From Panorpa germanica (lineage: Eukaryota; Arthropoda; Insecta; Mecoptera; Panorpidae), in contig CAVMBN010000158.1 of NCBI GenBank assembly GCA_963678705.1, forward strand, positions 248,001 to 312,000: a stretch of 64,000 bases of DNA. The letters are read 5' to 3'. The notes below the pieces were generated by a model. That model saw nothing but the letters and a program-made list of their open reading frames with translations. It was not told where the DNA came from and did no database searches. Both the position numbers and the translations under genes were made by a program. Positions 45,638-55,649 of the stretch are shown here, piece after piece (positions within the stretch are counted from its first letter, which is position 1; every line of letters begins with the position of its first letter).

Positions 45638-46375
45638 ATGTCTATGACATTTACAATTATTGGAAATAAATCCGTATTAAGCGCCGATATTTTTCCTCCT
45701 ATAGATTTGTACAATAAACAGTTTGAATTGGGAATAGTCGACTTTCAGACATTTAATTCAATACCAAACATTGACGACACTAACAATAAATGTTATTATG
45801 GAGATGGTAAAGTTATTTCAATACCAGTGGGTTCATATGAAATGGAAGATATTCAGGAATATTTAAGGTTAGGCATTGGTGATCCTAGAGTAATAAAACA
45901 CAACAGCGAATTTAAGGACAAAGCTGATAAGCAAATAAAAGAAGTATTTTTAAATTTAACTGCAAATACAAATACCCTTCAAAGTGAGATAATATGTACT
46001 GAAAAAATAGATTTTTCGAAAGAAAATTGTATTGGTTCATTACTAGGATTTAATAAGCAAGTATTAGAACCTAATAAATTACATGTATCTAACTTACCGG
46101 TAAACATTATTAAAGTAAATAACATACGTATTGAATGTAATATTACATCCGGTTCCTATCTAAACGGACGTTTAGTACACACAATTCATGAGTTTTCACC
46201 TGGTGTTCCACCAGGATATAAGATAATAGAAATTCCAAAGCAAATCATTTATCTTCCAATCGTTGTACAGAAAATAGATAATATTTCTATAAAAATTGTT
46301 AATGAAGAAGGTGAACTTATCAATTTTAGAAAAGAAAAAATTTCCTGCAGATTGCACATACGAAAGATTCAATAA
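45638..46375 (+). CDS. Penton (single jelly-roll minor capsid) protein of P2
   Basis: 245 residues, open. The N-terminal block FELGIVDFQTFNSIPNI (~residues 28-45), followed by CYYGDGKVISIPVGSYEM, is the hallmark I associate with the Polinton penton protein. The middle GSLLGFNK and C-terminal IIYLPIVVQKIDNISIKIVNEEGELINF fit beta-rich jelly-roll strands. It would sit at capsid vertices. Its TAA overlaps the ATG of the next small ORF (TAATG), suggesting coupled expression with the 48-residue ORF and the major capsid gene. Confidence 0.75.
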   Translation: MSMTFTIIGNKSVLSADIFPPIDLYNKQFELGIVDFQTFNSIPNIDDTNNKCYYGDGKVISIPVGSYEMEDIQEYLRLGIGDPRVIKHNSEFKDKADKQIKEVFLNLTANTNTLQSEIICTEKIDFSKENCIGSLLGFNKQVLEPNKLHVSNLPVNIIKVNNIRIECNITSGSYLNGRLVHTIHEFSPGVPPGYKIIEIPKQIIYLPIVVQKIDNISIKIVNEEGELINFRKEKISCRLHIRKIQ

Positions 46376-46521
46376 TGGGTATATGTCATAATTTAAAAAC
46401 AATATATAATTCGTCGTTTAATCAAACTCAGCGTAGTCCAACCAAGCCTTTTAAGAGGATAACATTAAAAAATAAACAGTTTCTTAAGTCGTTAGGATTT
46501 AAAATAAATACTCTACAATGA
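46375..46521 (+). CDS. 48-residue conserved small ORF between penton and MCP
   Basis: ATG at 46,375 overlaps the penton stop (TAATG), and its TGA overlaps the MCP start (ATGA at 46,518). 48 residues, basic. The C-terminal LKNKQFLKSLGFKI is a compact motif I recall in small proteins preceding Polinton capsid genes. Too short for function assignment. The exact stop/start overlaps on both sides make it a convincing gene. Confidence 0.6.
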   Translation: MGICHNLKTIYNSSFNQTQRSPTKPFKRITLKNKQFLKSLGFKINTLQ

Positions 46522-47722
46522 CCGCTCATATGCTTAATATTGAAGATAAAATTCTCTTTGACGAATCATTAAGCCAATATGAAATACATTCATACAGTCC
46601 ATATAACACAACCAGCTATGAATATAATGACGAAATTCGTATACCAATAAATCAACATAATGTATATACATTACCCTCGGAATCTTACTTATACATTGAA
46701 GGTAAAACAAAAGACACTTCAAAATCTACACCTGTTTTTATATTAAATGGTATTTTATACCTATTTGAAAGTATAAAATATGAAATAAATTCGGTTGAAA
46801 TTGATTCAAATAAAAATCCTGGTATAACCACTACAATGAAAGGATATGTTTCATATAATAACAATGAGTTGCAACTTGAAAACTTGGGGTGGCGTGATAC
46901 AAGTAACAATTTATTAGATAATAAGGGAAATTTTAGTGTTTGTATTCCTCTTTAAACAATATTTGGGTTCTGTGAAGACTTTAAAAAAATTATATTACCA
47001 GTAAAGCATGAATTAATATTAATTCGATCAAAAAACGATAATAACGCATTTGGATAGCAGCAGCTAAAGATGTATTACCAAAAGTAGTCATTGACAAAAT
47101 ACAATGGCGTATGCCTCATATAAATGTATCAGACAAAAAGAAATTAGAATTATTACAAACAATAGAACTCGATAAATCATTGTATATTGGCTTTCGAAGT
47201 TGGGACTTGTACGAATATCCAGCGTTGCCACGCACGACAAATCAATCTTGGTCTATTAAAACATCTACAGCACTTGAAAAGCCACGTTATGTTATATTAG
47301 GGTTACAAAGAGAAGGTGAAGACGATATTACAAAGGATATGAGTAAATTTCACACTTGTACCTTAAGAAACGTAGAACTATACTTAAATTCTGATGTGTA
47401 CCCCTATGATAATCTTAATCTTGATTATGACAATAATAAGTATGCAATAGCATATGAAATGTATGCTAATTTCCAAAAATCATACTATGAAAAAGAGCCG
47501 AATCCCATTTTAAATTTAAAGAATTTTAAAGAAAATGCACCTTTAATAGTAATAGATTGTTCAAAACAGAAAGAATTTTTAAAACCTGCTCCAGTTGATA
47601 TAAGGCTTGAATTAGAAACATCTGAAAATATTGTAGACTACGTTCATGCTTATTGTTTAATATTACATGACCGGATTGTTGAGTATAAACCATTATCTGG
47701 AATTGTTAATAAAATTACATAA
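46518..47722 (+). pseudogene. Major capsid protein (double jelly-roll) of P2
   Basis: The N-terminal part is open from 46,518 to a TAA at 46,953. The frame continues (FGFCEDFKKIILPVKHELIL) to a frameshift near 47,056, after which the C-terminal part is open to 47,722. Recognisable blocks are SYEYNDEIRIPI near the start, a DLYEYPALPR segment, and CTLRNVELYLNSDVYP...YAIAYEMYANFQ, which recurs in P3. About 400 residues in all, as expected for the hexon-like protein that forms the capsid lattice. One stop and one frameshift inactivate it. Confidence 0.8.
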
Positions 47723-47786
47723 CCATTATAAATAATGATTAATATCTTTAAAGTCATTAAAGAGTAACCATCTCATAACCAAATAA

Positions 47787-48161
47787 TGGATTAAAAAATT
47801 TTTAAATGATCATGAACAAGTTTCGAAAACGATTTCAAAAGTTGGAGCTGTTCTAAAAAAATACAAAGAAAAGGAGTGTTTACTAGAAAATCTTACGGAC
47901 GATGAGTTGCATTTACTACCAATAGAGTTCTTTTTGCATTATATAATGTTTTCCACCGATATTGAACAAAACTGGAACCGGCTTCCAATACATTTAAAAG
48001 AAGATCACTATATGCAGGGGCGTCGGTTATGCTACAAACATTATAACAAAGGAAGAATACAAAGAGATGGACCTCCATGTCAAATAAGAAACTGTTGTGA
48101 TTGTAATTTTAATTTATATTATGATTCTAATGGAAATAGTTATACCTTAATAAATAAATAA
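47787..48161 (+). CDS. Hypothetical Cys-rich protein downstream of MCP
   Basis: Open for ~124 codons with no clear ATG until within the frame. The N-terminal part is helical (QVSKTISKVGAVLKKYKEKE). The middle reads ELHLLPIEFFLHYIMFSTDIEQNW. The end has CYKHYNKGRIQRDGPPCQIRNCCDCN, a Cys cluster that may bind metal. No family recognised. The start is lost or non-standard. Confidence 0.45.
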   Translation, partial: WIKKFLNDHEQVSKTISKVGAVLKKYKEKECLLENLTDDELHLLPIEFFLHYIMFSTDIEQNWNRLPIHLKEDHYMQGRRLCYKHYNKGRIQRDGPPCQIRNCCDCNFNLYYDSNGNSYTLINK

Positions 48162-48209
48162 AAAAAAAAAATATACATTTTAAATTTTTATATATTATAA
48201 ATGATGGAA

Positions 48210-48887
48210 TTACAATATTTTTGATATTTCATCCAATATATAAGACATATTTGATAATATTATCATTCTTAATAATATATCATCATAATTTATTTCTTGA
48301 CATTCATGAAATAAAAATTCAGTTAAAACCTCTTTAGAAACACCAATATTTTTATTTCTTAAATATATTACGATGTTATTTAAAAATAGATTATATGTAT
48401 TTAATAAGTTAATCTGCATGCAAGAAAAATGAATAATACTAAAGTTAATATAATAATTTAAAGACATGATATGTATTAAATCATAAATATTTAAAAACAC
48501 GGATATATAAGTTTTACAATTTGATGTAATTGAAATACTATTTGGATTAAATATATTTATTTTATAATTTGATCCTATTAGAACATTGGATGATATAAAC
48601 AATTGTCCATTAAACATATTAATCAATTGCTGTATGTGCTCTATAAGTTCAAAATAATCACCTAAACTGAATTTTAGCCCAAAATTGTATTTATTGTAAA
48701 TATAAATTTCTGGTTCAAACTGATTAGTACAATTTAATCCTATTTTGATTGAATACATATCTTCCTTTAATAATATAGGTACTTCATTAAATAAAAATGG
48801 AACTGCTGTTAATTTAGTAGAAGTCAAATTTGTGTTAATAGGTTCAAAATTTTTAAAATCCTCCTCATTGTTTAAAGAAGTTAACAT
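48210..48887 (-). CDS. Unknown P2 protein, member of a tandem pair
   Basis: 225 residues, open. Strand-helix pattern with GLKFSLGDYFELIEHIQQLINMFNG and a second similar block SVFLNIYDLIHIMSLNYYINF. Layout and several positions resemble the neighbouring 269-residue protein, so the two may be ancient duplicates. No known family recognised. Very low GC. Confidence 0.5.
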   Translation of the reverse strand: MLTSLNNEEDFKNFEPINTNLTSTKLTAVPFLFNEVPILLKEDMYSIKIGLNCTNQFEPEIYIYNKYNFGLKFSLGDYFELIEHIQQLINMFNGQLFISSNVLIGSNYKINIFNPNSISITSNCKTYISVFLNIYDLIHIMSLNYYINFSIIHFSCMQINLLNTYNLFLNNIVIYLRNKNIGVSKEVLTEFLFHECQEINYDDILLRMIILSNMSYILDEISKIL

Positions 48888-48931
48888 TTCTGATATATTC
48901 TATATCTCAATATCTGCATTTAATGATTCAG

Positions 48932-49741
48932 TTAATAATTTTTTGATAAGTTATATATATATTCTTGAGCGTTATTGTATAATTTAATTTTAAAAAAGTC
49001 TATGCACAAAATTTTTATTTCTTGTTCCAACAGTTCCAAGTTTATTTTTGATGATATATGGCTAAAATTATTATTTAAATCAATATGGTTTTTTATATTA
49101 TTTTTAATAAAACACTCATAAAAATTAATATTGTGATTTTTATAATTTATACTTTGAGTATCCTTTAACACATTAAACAAATTATTTTGAACTTGATATA
49201 AAGATTTATCCACTAATTTAGAACACAAATTATAATTTTTTAATGTCACTGTTATACAATGAGATATAATAAGCAAGTTGTCCCAAGATTCTTTCTGTAA
49301 ATAAACAGAAGATGATTTAAGTTTTTGTTTATTCAAATCTTGACATTGTATATTTTCTTCAAGAACCTTAGTTGGCTTTTCATAGAAAGTTTGAAAATGT
49401 ATTGTGTAATTTGATAAGGTTATGCGAGGCTGATCTAAATATTTACTTCCTTCAAAATAATTGGAAATGTTGTTTTTATTATTTAACAGGGTATTCCAAT
49501 CCTGCTCTGATATAATAACGCCATTTCCATTAACCTTTTCTATTTTCAAAATGGCTTCACATAAATTATTTACTTTAATTCCAACTAATGCTTGTTTTGA
49601 TTTACTGTTATTTAAATAATATAATGATTTTAATAAATATATAGAATCATCATATATTATTTTAGAATCGGATTCATCACTATCAAAACTTAACTTTTTA
49701 TTTTTATTAAACATTGGATATGGTTTGTAATGATAAGCCAT
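48932..49741 (-). CDS. Unknown P2 protein, second member of the pair
   Basis: 269 residues, open, ATG at 49,741. Contains NGVIISEQDWNTLLNNKN...YFEG, then ITLSNYTIHF, then SSVYLQKESWDNLLIISHCITVTLKNY. The repeated 'strand, then D/E-W-x-x-LL' pattern also occurs in the 48,210-48,887 protein. It could be an ssDNA- or DNA-binding fold of the PC4 type, but that is only a guess. It is transcribed inward from the right TIR. Confidence 0.5.
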   Translation of the reverse strand: MAYHYKPYPMFNKNKKLSFDSDESDSKIIYDDSIYLLKSLYYLNNSKSKQALVGIKVNNLCEAILKIEKVNGNGVIISEQDWNTLLNNKNNISNYFEGSKYLDQPRITLSNYTIHFQTFYEKPTKVLEENIQCQDLNKQKLKSSSVYLQKESWDNLLIISHCITVTLKNYNLCSKLVDKSLYQVQNNLFNVLKDTQSINYKNHNINFYECFIKNNIKNHIDLNNNFSHISSKINLELLEQEIKILCIDFFKIKLYNNAQEYIYNLSKNY

Positions 49742-50092
49742 TATTATAAAATGTTTAGTTAAACTTGTTAAAATATTTATTTGTAACTGAAGAAAATATA
49801 AAATATCTACAGCTTATATACTATAATCCCCTCCCTATACTATATTTATTAAAATTAAAACTTATTTCAAAACCCAACCTTAAATGCATTACTTTTCAGT
49901 TCAATAATTGTTCTCATATGCTTAATAATCTTACAACCGTTATCCATTTTAAATTATATATTTCAGTTTCAAAATCAAAATATAAATAACAATTGCTTTT
50001 AAAAGTTCATTTATTTATAGAATTTTACATAAAAAAAAAATGCATTAATCAAAATGTTATACTTTTACAATTTCGTCATCAGAGTCTAACAC

Positions 50093-50413
50093 TTATACAG
50101 TTTCATCGTCCGAGTCTAATATTTCAATAACTTCACTATCACTCTCTAATAAATCTATGATTTCCACATCAGAATCTTCTTCCTGTATTTCAATTTCTTC
50201 ATGACCTATTAATATTTCATCAGCATAACTCTCTATAATTTTCTCGTATGTCTTCTTTTCTTCATCCGTCATATCCTCTGGATCACAGTCATCTATATCA
50301 AAATCGTCAGTTATATCTTGCACATAATATCTATCTTCACTATCAATGCCGACGCGTATATCCCCCGAATCCAACAACCATGTTACGTCTGGAATATTCT
50401 TAAATCCGTTCAT
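50093..50413 (-). CDS. Acidic protein encoded inside the TIR
   Basis: 106 residues, strongly acidic, with DDFDIDDCDPEDMTDEEKK and a C-terminal run of VEIIDLLESDSEVIEILDSDDE. The SD(S/D)EVIEI-type repeats resemble SUMO-interacting motifs (hydrophobic core next to acidic/Ser residues). ATG at 50,413. Being in the TIR, a second copy should exist at the left end, but there only the last ~30 codons remain. The right copy stops 12 codons earlier than the left remnant would. Function unknown. Confidence 0.55.
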   Translation of the reverse strand: MNGFKNIPDVTWLLDSGDIRVGIDSEDRYYVQDITDDFDIDDCDPEDMTDEEKKTYEKIIESYADEILIGHEEIEIQEEDSDVEIIDLLESDSEVIEILDSDDETV

Positions 50414-50511
50414 ACTATTAAACTTAAGTTTGAACTAAGAAAACATTACTCTGTAATTACATCTAAACATCATCTCTAGTTAAGTGACATTTATACATGA
50501 ATTTACCATCT

Positions 50512-50810
50512 CTACCACTCCATATTAAATCCCACCTCCACCAACAGAATCCCGTTACATATGCATACATGCATCAAAATGCATAAGTGGGAATATATAT
50601 GAGTATATACTTGCAGTAGTACTAACTTTTTTTTTTTTAACGTAATCATAATTACAACTAATAATAAGAAATACGCTATGATCTTATACTGACTGCATCC
50701 ACAGATACATCTAGGACACGAACATAAACGATTGGTTTCCGGAAATTGACGAAGAATGCAATAATTACGGCCATATTTTCTACACCAATACCAACACACA
50801 CGTAATACTT
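50512..50810 (-). CDS. Cys-rich plus membrane segment ORF in the TIR
   Basis: Open frame without an ATG. It has a Cys-rich block (CWYWCRKYGRNYC, then RLCSCPRCICGC) followed by a hydrophobic IIAYFLLLVVIMI segment. The Cys block is conserved in the left TIR at ~35,570-35,690, including its reading frame, while the hydrophobic part is lost there. It may be an exon or a decayed small protein. Low certainty. Confidence 0.3.
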
Positions 50811-50905
50811 ATTATCGCTATCTCACTCTTTCATATTACTGCTTTCTCACTCATATCCTAGGATGTTAAAGAGACTGTACCTAGAGATAAAGTCTGTAAT
50901 GAGGT

Positions 50906-51418
50906 AATGAGACCTCTCTGGACCTCTCAGGCGGCACTACCTCGCACATTAGAACCGTATAAAGGCAAATTTTATCCAAGCGTTACCACTACTACAACAA
51001 TATCCTATCCGAACCTTTGTAAATGCAAACAGTTGCCTCAGACTGGAAGGGATACCTAAGATCGCGCGATGTAAATCTTCAATACGGATCTTTTCGGATC
51101 TATCGGCGACATCGCTTGTGACGAGTATGTTCAGCATGCTTCAATTTATGTTTGTATTTCAGTGAATCATGAACACCGAAAAATTAATTTTTTATTTAAA
51201 GAAAGAGAGAGTTTGTGGAACCAGAAAAATCCAAACTATCATTCGAGAGATGTTCAACGACATATTTAAAACACAATAGCTGAGGAATCAAAGTGCAAAG
51301 ATGCATGTTTCAAATGTTTTATTAATTTTAATATAATTACGTCAAACATGTTTGTTTTTAAATGTTGATACGTAATTTAAAATATTAAAACTTTTATTTA
51401 TTTATATAAATATATATA
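50906..51418. other. No gene recognised
   Basis: Spacer between P2 and the LTR element. A 62-codon minus-strand frame contains SSLRQLFAF, weakly like a word in Helitron proteins, but nothing else supports it. Confidence 0.3.
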
Positions 51419-51895
51419 TTGTAAAAATAAATCGAGTATACAAAGTAGGCGTAATTATAACACCCGAGCTAGAAAAGTCGTAAAATAGTGTGATTAATGA
51501 GGGTATATTGTGAACAGAAACCAAGTGAAAGGTTAAAGCAATTATAATGTGTGAAACTTTAAACCACTGATTGAATACGTGAGGGGATGTGCTTACCGAA
51601 ATTAACTAAACGTATTCTTAGAAGTAATAAAAATAAACCTATTAAGTCAAGCTGAAAACTAATGTAGGACTGAGTATATATTAACTAGAACTTAAGATGG
51701 TTTGTGCATTCATTGTTCTGTATTTGTAAAGTAAATATCAACGTTTATATTGTAACCTTATTGTATTATTATCATTATTATTATCATCGTTATAATTTTA
51801 TTAAATAAATGTATTAAACAAATTATGTGATTCTTTATCATCCTGACAAATAAACTAAGATATTGCATAGTTAAATATTAATTGAATTGGCATTT
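51419..51895 (+). repeat. 5' LTR of copy C
   Basis: Matches 28,375-28,843 and 31,383-31,852 in inverted orientation, starting TGTAAAAATAAATCGAG. More divergent than those two are from each other. Confidence 0.7.
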
Positions 51896-52259
51896 GCCCT
51901 AAATTAAATAAGAGTAATTTAATTCCACATCAGATTAGCGGATTGGTTATTGTTTTCCATATAAGAAGTTGGATAGCTATTGTTTTCCATATCAGAATTG
52001 GGATAGTACTCTCGTTTTCCACATCAGAAGTGCGGATTAGTAACTCATAGCGAATTGAACTATGTGCGGATTAGTTATTTACGAGTTATACAGAAGTAAA
52101 TAATACAAAGAAGATTAATAGTTTTCTACAAACAGTGCTTTCAAGTGATAGTTCATTAGCGGAATAGTCGAGAATTTATAAGACGGACTTTATAATAAGG
52201 CTAGCAAGTAAATTGTATCAGAAAAGTGTGTGAACTGTTTTACGAGGATAAAATTGAAA

Positions 52260-53195
52260 ATGGCATATAACGTAAGCATTACCGATACTACTATTGATGA
52301 TAGTTTGTTAGCTGGACGCTCAGGAAACTCAACATGTAATAAAGATAGTTGGTTGGGAGTGCAAGCAGAGCTAACGAGGCTTAGGACAGAACTATTGCGG
52401 ATGAGTATCAGGAACAGTGAACATTCAATAAATCACCATTGGTTTATGCCGACGCAGAACCTGGAATGCATACCTGTGTTTAACCCAGCAACCACGGCAT
52501 TGACGGCTACAGCTTGGGTGCGAAAATTGGAGAAAGTAGCAGACATTTATGGATAGAGTGATAAAGTGAAGCTTTATCAAGGTGTCAGCCAGCTGCAAAG
52601 CGACGCGAAAAACTGGTTTAATGCTAGTTTGAACGTAGTTAAGGATTTAACGACGTTCAAATACGAGTTAATCAGGAATTTTCCAGTGGAGTACGATGAA
52701 TCTGTCGTACACATGGAACTAATGAAGCGACAACGAGAAAAACATTAGGCAATAGAGGACTATGTATACTCGGATAAAGCGATCGCTAGTAAAAGTGAAA
52801 ATATTAGTAAAAAAGCCGTTATGAAATACATAAGAGCCGGATTAAATAACAAAGACATGATAAGTTCGTTATCAATGTGCGATTTGAAAACTGTGCCAGA
52901 TTTGTTGCTACAAGTAAAACGTTATGATTTGACACTATTACAAGTGCAAGAACGGAATCATTTTAGTGTACTTAAAGACAGACCAAAAGACTTAAACGCG
53001 ATAAAATGTTTTAATTGTAATGAACTCGGACACAAAGCAAACGCGTGCCGAAAAAGTAACCAAGACAGTGAGAATAAAAGAGACGAACCAAGTGAGAAAA
53101 ACATTAAAAGTGAAAGTAAAATAAAGTGTTTCAAATGTCACGAAGAGGGACATATTTCGAGAAATTGTACTGCGAATAAAACGAGTAATGCATTG
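52260..53195 (+). pseudogene. gag: Gag of copy C
   Basis: ATG at 52,260. One frame with TAG stops at 52,554 and 52,746. It has the capsid-like AWVRKLEKVADIYG and NWFNASL segments and both zinc knuckles: CFNCNELGHKANAC (~53,007) and CFKCHEEGHISRNC (~53,128). Unlike B1, there is no stop between the two knuckles, so the ancestral frame probably ran from gag into protease. Confidence 0.75.
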
Positions 53196-54369
53196 TTAGT
53201 GAACACAAATAAAACAGGTGATATGACAAAAGGCATGAGCATAGACAGTATCAGTTTTAAATGTCTAATTGATACCGGACGTGATCAGAATTTGATTAGA
53301 GCTGACTACTACATTAAATTGAGCAATAGTGCGGTTGTGCGCGAACAATATCTTATTGACTGTAATCGGAGGATTTCAAATCATAGTTTTAGGTAAATTT
53401 AGTGCTCAAGTAAAAGTAGACAATGAACAGTACTGTACCAACTTTTTAATAGTTCCATCAAGTGCAACTAGACATAGTGTTATAATCGGCAAATCTCTGT
53501 TAGACCAAGTAAAAACCACAATAAGTGTAGACGGTATTACCATGCGAAAAAAGTACAAGAAAAGTGAACAGAATAAAATATTATGTGTAGCCGACAACGA
53601 AATCGTCATGGGTAATAACATTAGTCCAGGTATTAGGGCTAAAGTTATGGAACTAGTTAAAACTTATGAACCAAAAATAACAAGGGTTACTGAAGCAGAA
53701 GCGAAAATATACGTGACTAAGGAGGTTCCTGTTTTTCAAAAATTGCGACGTATGGCTTACTGCGAGCAGAAAGAAGCAAAGAAGCATGTACAAACCTGGT
53801 TGAACGACGGCAAGGTCGAAGAGCAAGCATTAAACAAAACTCATCAGCGCAGCATAAATACTATCAGTTGTTATCAGGTGTGACAATGAAAACAGAAGAT
53901 GAGACGCATATCTATCAGCTGTTAGAAGAAGTTAACCGAGAAATGCGTAAGGACGACTTGCCAGAGTTACGTGTTAACGCCAAGAAACAAATATTAAAAA
54001 CACAGGAAGAGAATCCCAGGAATTTCAATAGAAATAGGAAACCAGCTAGGACATACAAAGTCGGAGACATTGTAGCCGTGAAAAGAACCCAGTTTGGTAC
54101 TGGATTTAAATTACATAATAAATATTTAGGACCGTATTAGGTTACGGGAGTTGACATAAATGAACGGTATAGAGTAAGACGTATCGGTGCAGGGAAAGGT
54201 TCTTCTAACACACACTCAAGTGCCGATCACATGAAGCCATGGGGCGTGTTCTCAGACGACAGTGATTCTGAAACTTAAGATTTTGTAGGTCAGGAGCCGA
54301 ACAGCAAACAGATGACAGCAGTGACGTATCATCTTTGCAGGCCAAAGAAAGGTCATATGGCCGTGTAGG
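53196..54369 (+). pseudogene. pro: Protease-integrase tail fusion of copy C
   Basis: The retropepsin box is altered (IDTGRDQN). Frame changes lie near 53,355 and 53,865, and stops at ~54,138 and ~54,277. The junction WLNDGKVEEQ-ALNKTHQRS matches that of B1 and B2, so the pol deletion predates all three copies. Confidence 0.75.
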
Positions 54370-54476
54370 ATTGTAACGATTCCACATCAGATTAGCGGAT
54401 TTTTTATTGTTTTCCACATAAGAAGTTGGTTAGCTATTGCTTTCCACATCAGAATTGGAATTGTACTCTTGTTTTC

Positions 54477-54524
<48 letters not shown>
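54477..54524. repeat. TA microsatellite
   Basis: About 48 bases of (TA)n between copy C and the presumed left edge of P3. Confidence 0.8.
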
Positions 54525-54526
<2 letters not shown>

Positions 54527-54551
54527 TGTAGTATATAAAAGAGGGGTCCTA

Positions 54552-54665
54552 ACGCAGATTCAGTTTTGATAGATTTGACACCGAAAAATTTATTAAATTG
54601 TATATAAAGGAGACATCCTAAAACAAACTCAGATTTGATAGATTTGACACCTGAAAATTTACCAA
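54552..54665. repeat. Direct repeats at the presumed P3 left edge
   Basis: Two copies ~64 bases apart of a segment with TTTGATAGATTTGACACC followed by (G/T)AAAAATTTA. They lie between the microsatellite and the first P3 gene. They may be terminal repeats of P3, but the other end is outside the window. The stretch 54,666-54,861 holds no gene. Confidence 0.45.
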
Positions 54666-54861
54666 ACTATTATGTGTATTAAAATAATAAATATTTTTAA
54701 AAAAATTGCAATAATCAATATTATATAAATATATATCAAAATATTGACACATATTTAGACGTACAAAAATTAATCAATAAAAGTAGTTTTTCTTATCCAT
54801 TTTAGATATACCAACATTTACGGGGTCTATAAAATATACTGACTAATTTTTTTTCTATTAA

Positions 54862-55137
54862 ATGGAAAATAAAAAATGCTTAACATGTAAACAAACCTTA
54901 TCTTTGGATAATTTTTATTCAAATAAAAGTAAAAAAGATAATCTAAGTAATATATGTAAAAACTGTGATTTAAATTATAAAAAACAAACTATTACTTGTG
55001 AATGTGGTAAAATAATTTCAAATTTTTTTCATAAAAAACATTTAAAAACAAATTATCATCGATTAACACTTAATAAAGCTAGAAAATGTTCTTCTTGTCA
55101 AATTGAAAAACCATATGAAGGATTTCATAAAAATTAA
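54862..55137 (+). CDS. Small zinc-binding protein, endonuclease-VII-like N-terminus
   Basis: 91 residues. CLTCKQTLSLDNFY...CKNCDLNYKK (residues 6-41) is the four-Cys pattern found at the start of many viral HNH/endonuclease-VII-like proteins. A middle CECGK...HKKHLKTNYH could be a second zinc site, and KCSSCQIEKPYEGFHKN repeats half of the first motif. A TAA ends the frame, but the frame reads on for ~18 codons beyond it, so the protein may be truncated. The catalytic part of such a nuclease is not seen. Confidence 0.5.
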   Translation: MENKKCLTCKQTLSLDNFYSNKSKKDNLSNICKNCDLNYKKQTITCECGKIISNFFHKKHLKTNYHRLTLNKARKCSSCQIEKPYEGFHKN

Positions 55138-55649
55138 ACTGATGCAGGTGTTAAATATTTATTAAAAAAGAACAAAAGTATTCTATGTCACTAAATTGTT
55201 CAATTATTACTTAACTCTATTGAGTTTTTATGCCAACACTTTATGACATCTTTTTACAGACGTCGGGTCTTTAATTCGGCTTTGTAATGTTTATAAGATA
55301 CTTTTGAGAATTAATACGACTAGTCTTTACCTGTGACAACGGTTTTTGATCAACATAGAATAAGATGTGCACCTCTTATAAAATGCATGCTCAAAACCAT
55401 GATATCATAGTTATCTCAACATACGAAAAATTAAAACTTGTTTATATAGTCCATAATTAGGTAGTACAATACAATCGAACGCTAAAACATGAATCATTCT
55501 ATAGAAATGAAATTTCATTAAATAGTACCCCATCTATTATTAATTATTATATGCAGAACTCTGAAAGAGAAATAAAAAAAAAAACGCTGCAAAGCAGATT
55601 CCAACGCATGCTCTTACAAAGCGCTGTAACACAGTATCAATTTCTTCAA
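55138..55649. other. Spacer with one micro-repeat
   Basis: No gene seen. A CTCTGAAAGAGA...AAAGCAGATTCC segment near 55,558-55,600 resembles the P3 micro-repeat. Confidence 0.35.

Larger units (their letters stand above)
35300..50905. mobile_element. Polinton/Maverick (adintovirus-like) element P2
   Basis: Terminal inverted repeats enclose a full Polinton gene set: protein-primed PolB (+), retroviral-type integrase (-), conserved unknown (-), packaging ATPase (-), PLA2-like minor capsid (+), adenain-like protease (+), penton (+), 48-residue ORF (+), major capsid protein (+) and further unknown genes. Capsid-side genes on the plus strand are packed with overlaps; the integrase-unknown-ATPase block is on the minus strand. 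The right end lacks the outermost ~150 bases seen at the left. Stops in PolB, ATPase and MCP show the copy is inactive. No six-base target duplication could be confirmed because the right terminus is truncated. Confidence 0.85.
49899..50905. repeat. P2 right terminal inverted repeat
   Basis: Inverted match to the left end: 50,690-50,905 with 35,460-35,689, and 49,899-50,140 with 36,694-36,939. The inner end includes a copy of the first ~16 PolB codons (minus strand, 49,948-49,901) before the sequences diverge. The outer ~150 bases present at the left end are missing here; unrelated sequence starts at ~50,906. Confidence 0.8.
51419..54470 (+). mobile_element. Defective LTR element copy C
   Basis: A 5' LTR (51,419-51,895), leader repeats, gag, protease and the same RT-start/integrase-tail fusion as B1 and B2, on the opposite strand. 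The 3' LTR is missing: directly after the last codons the leader-type TTCCACATCAGA repeats reappear (54,380-54,475), followed by a TA microsatellite. More decayed than B1. Confidence 0.75.

Noticed and set aside
50949..51137. Possible Helitron fragment (SSLRQLFAF)
   Set aside because: Only one short word resembles the Rep/Hel linker (PKQLRQLFAF at ~15,720); no other motif or end is present.
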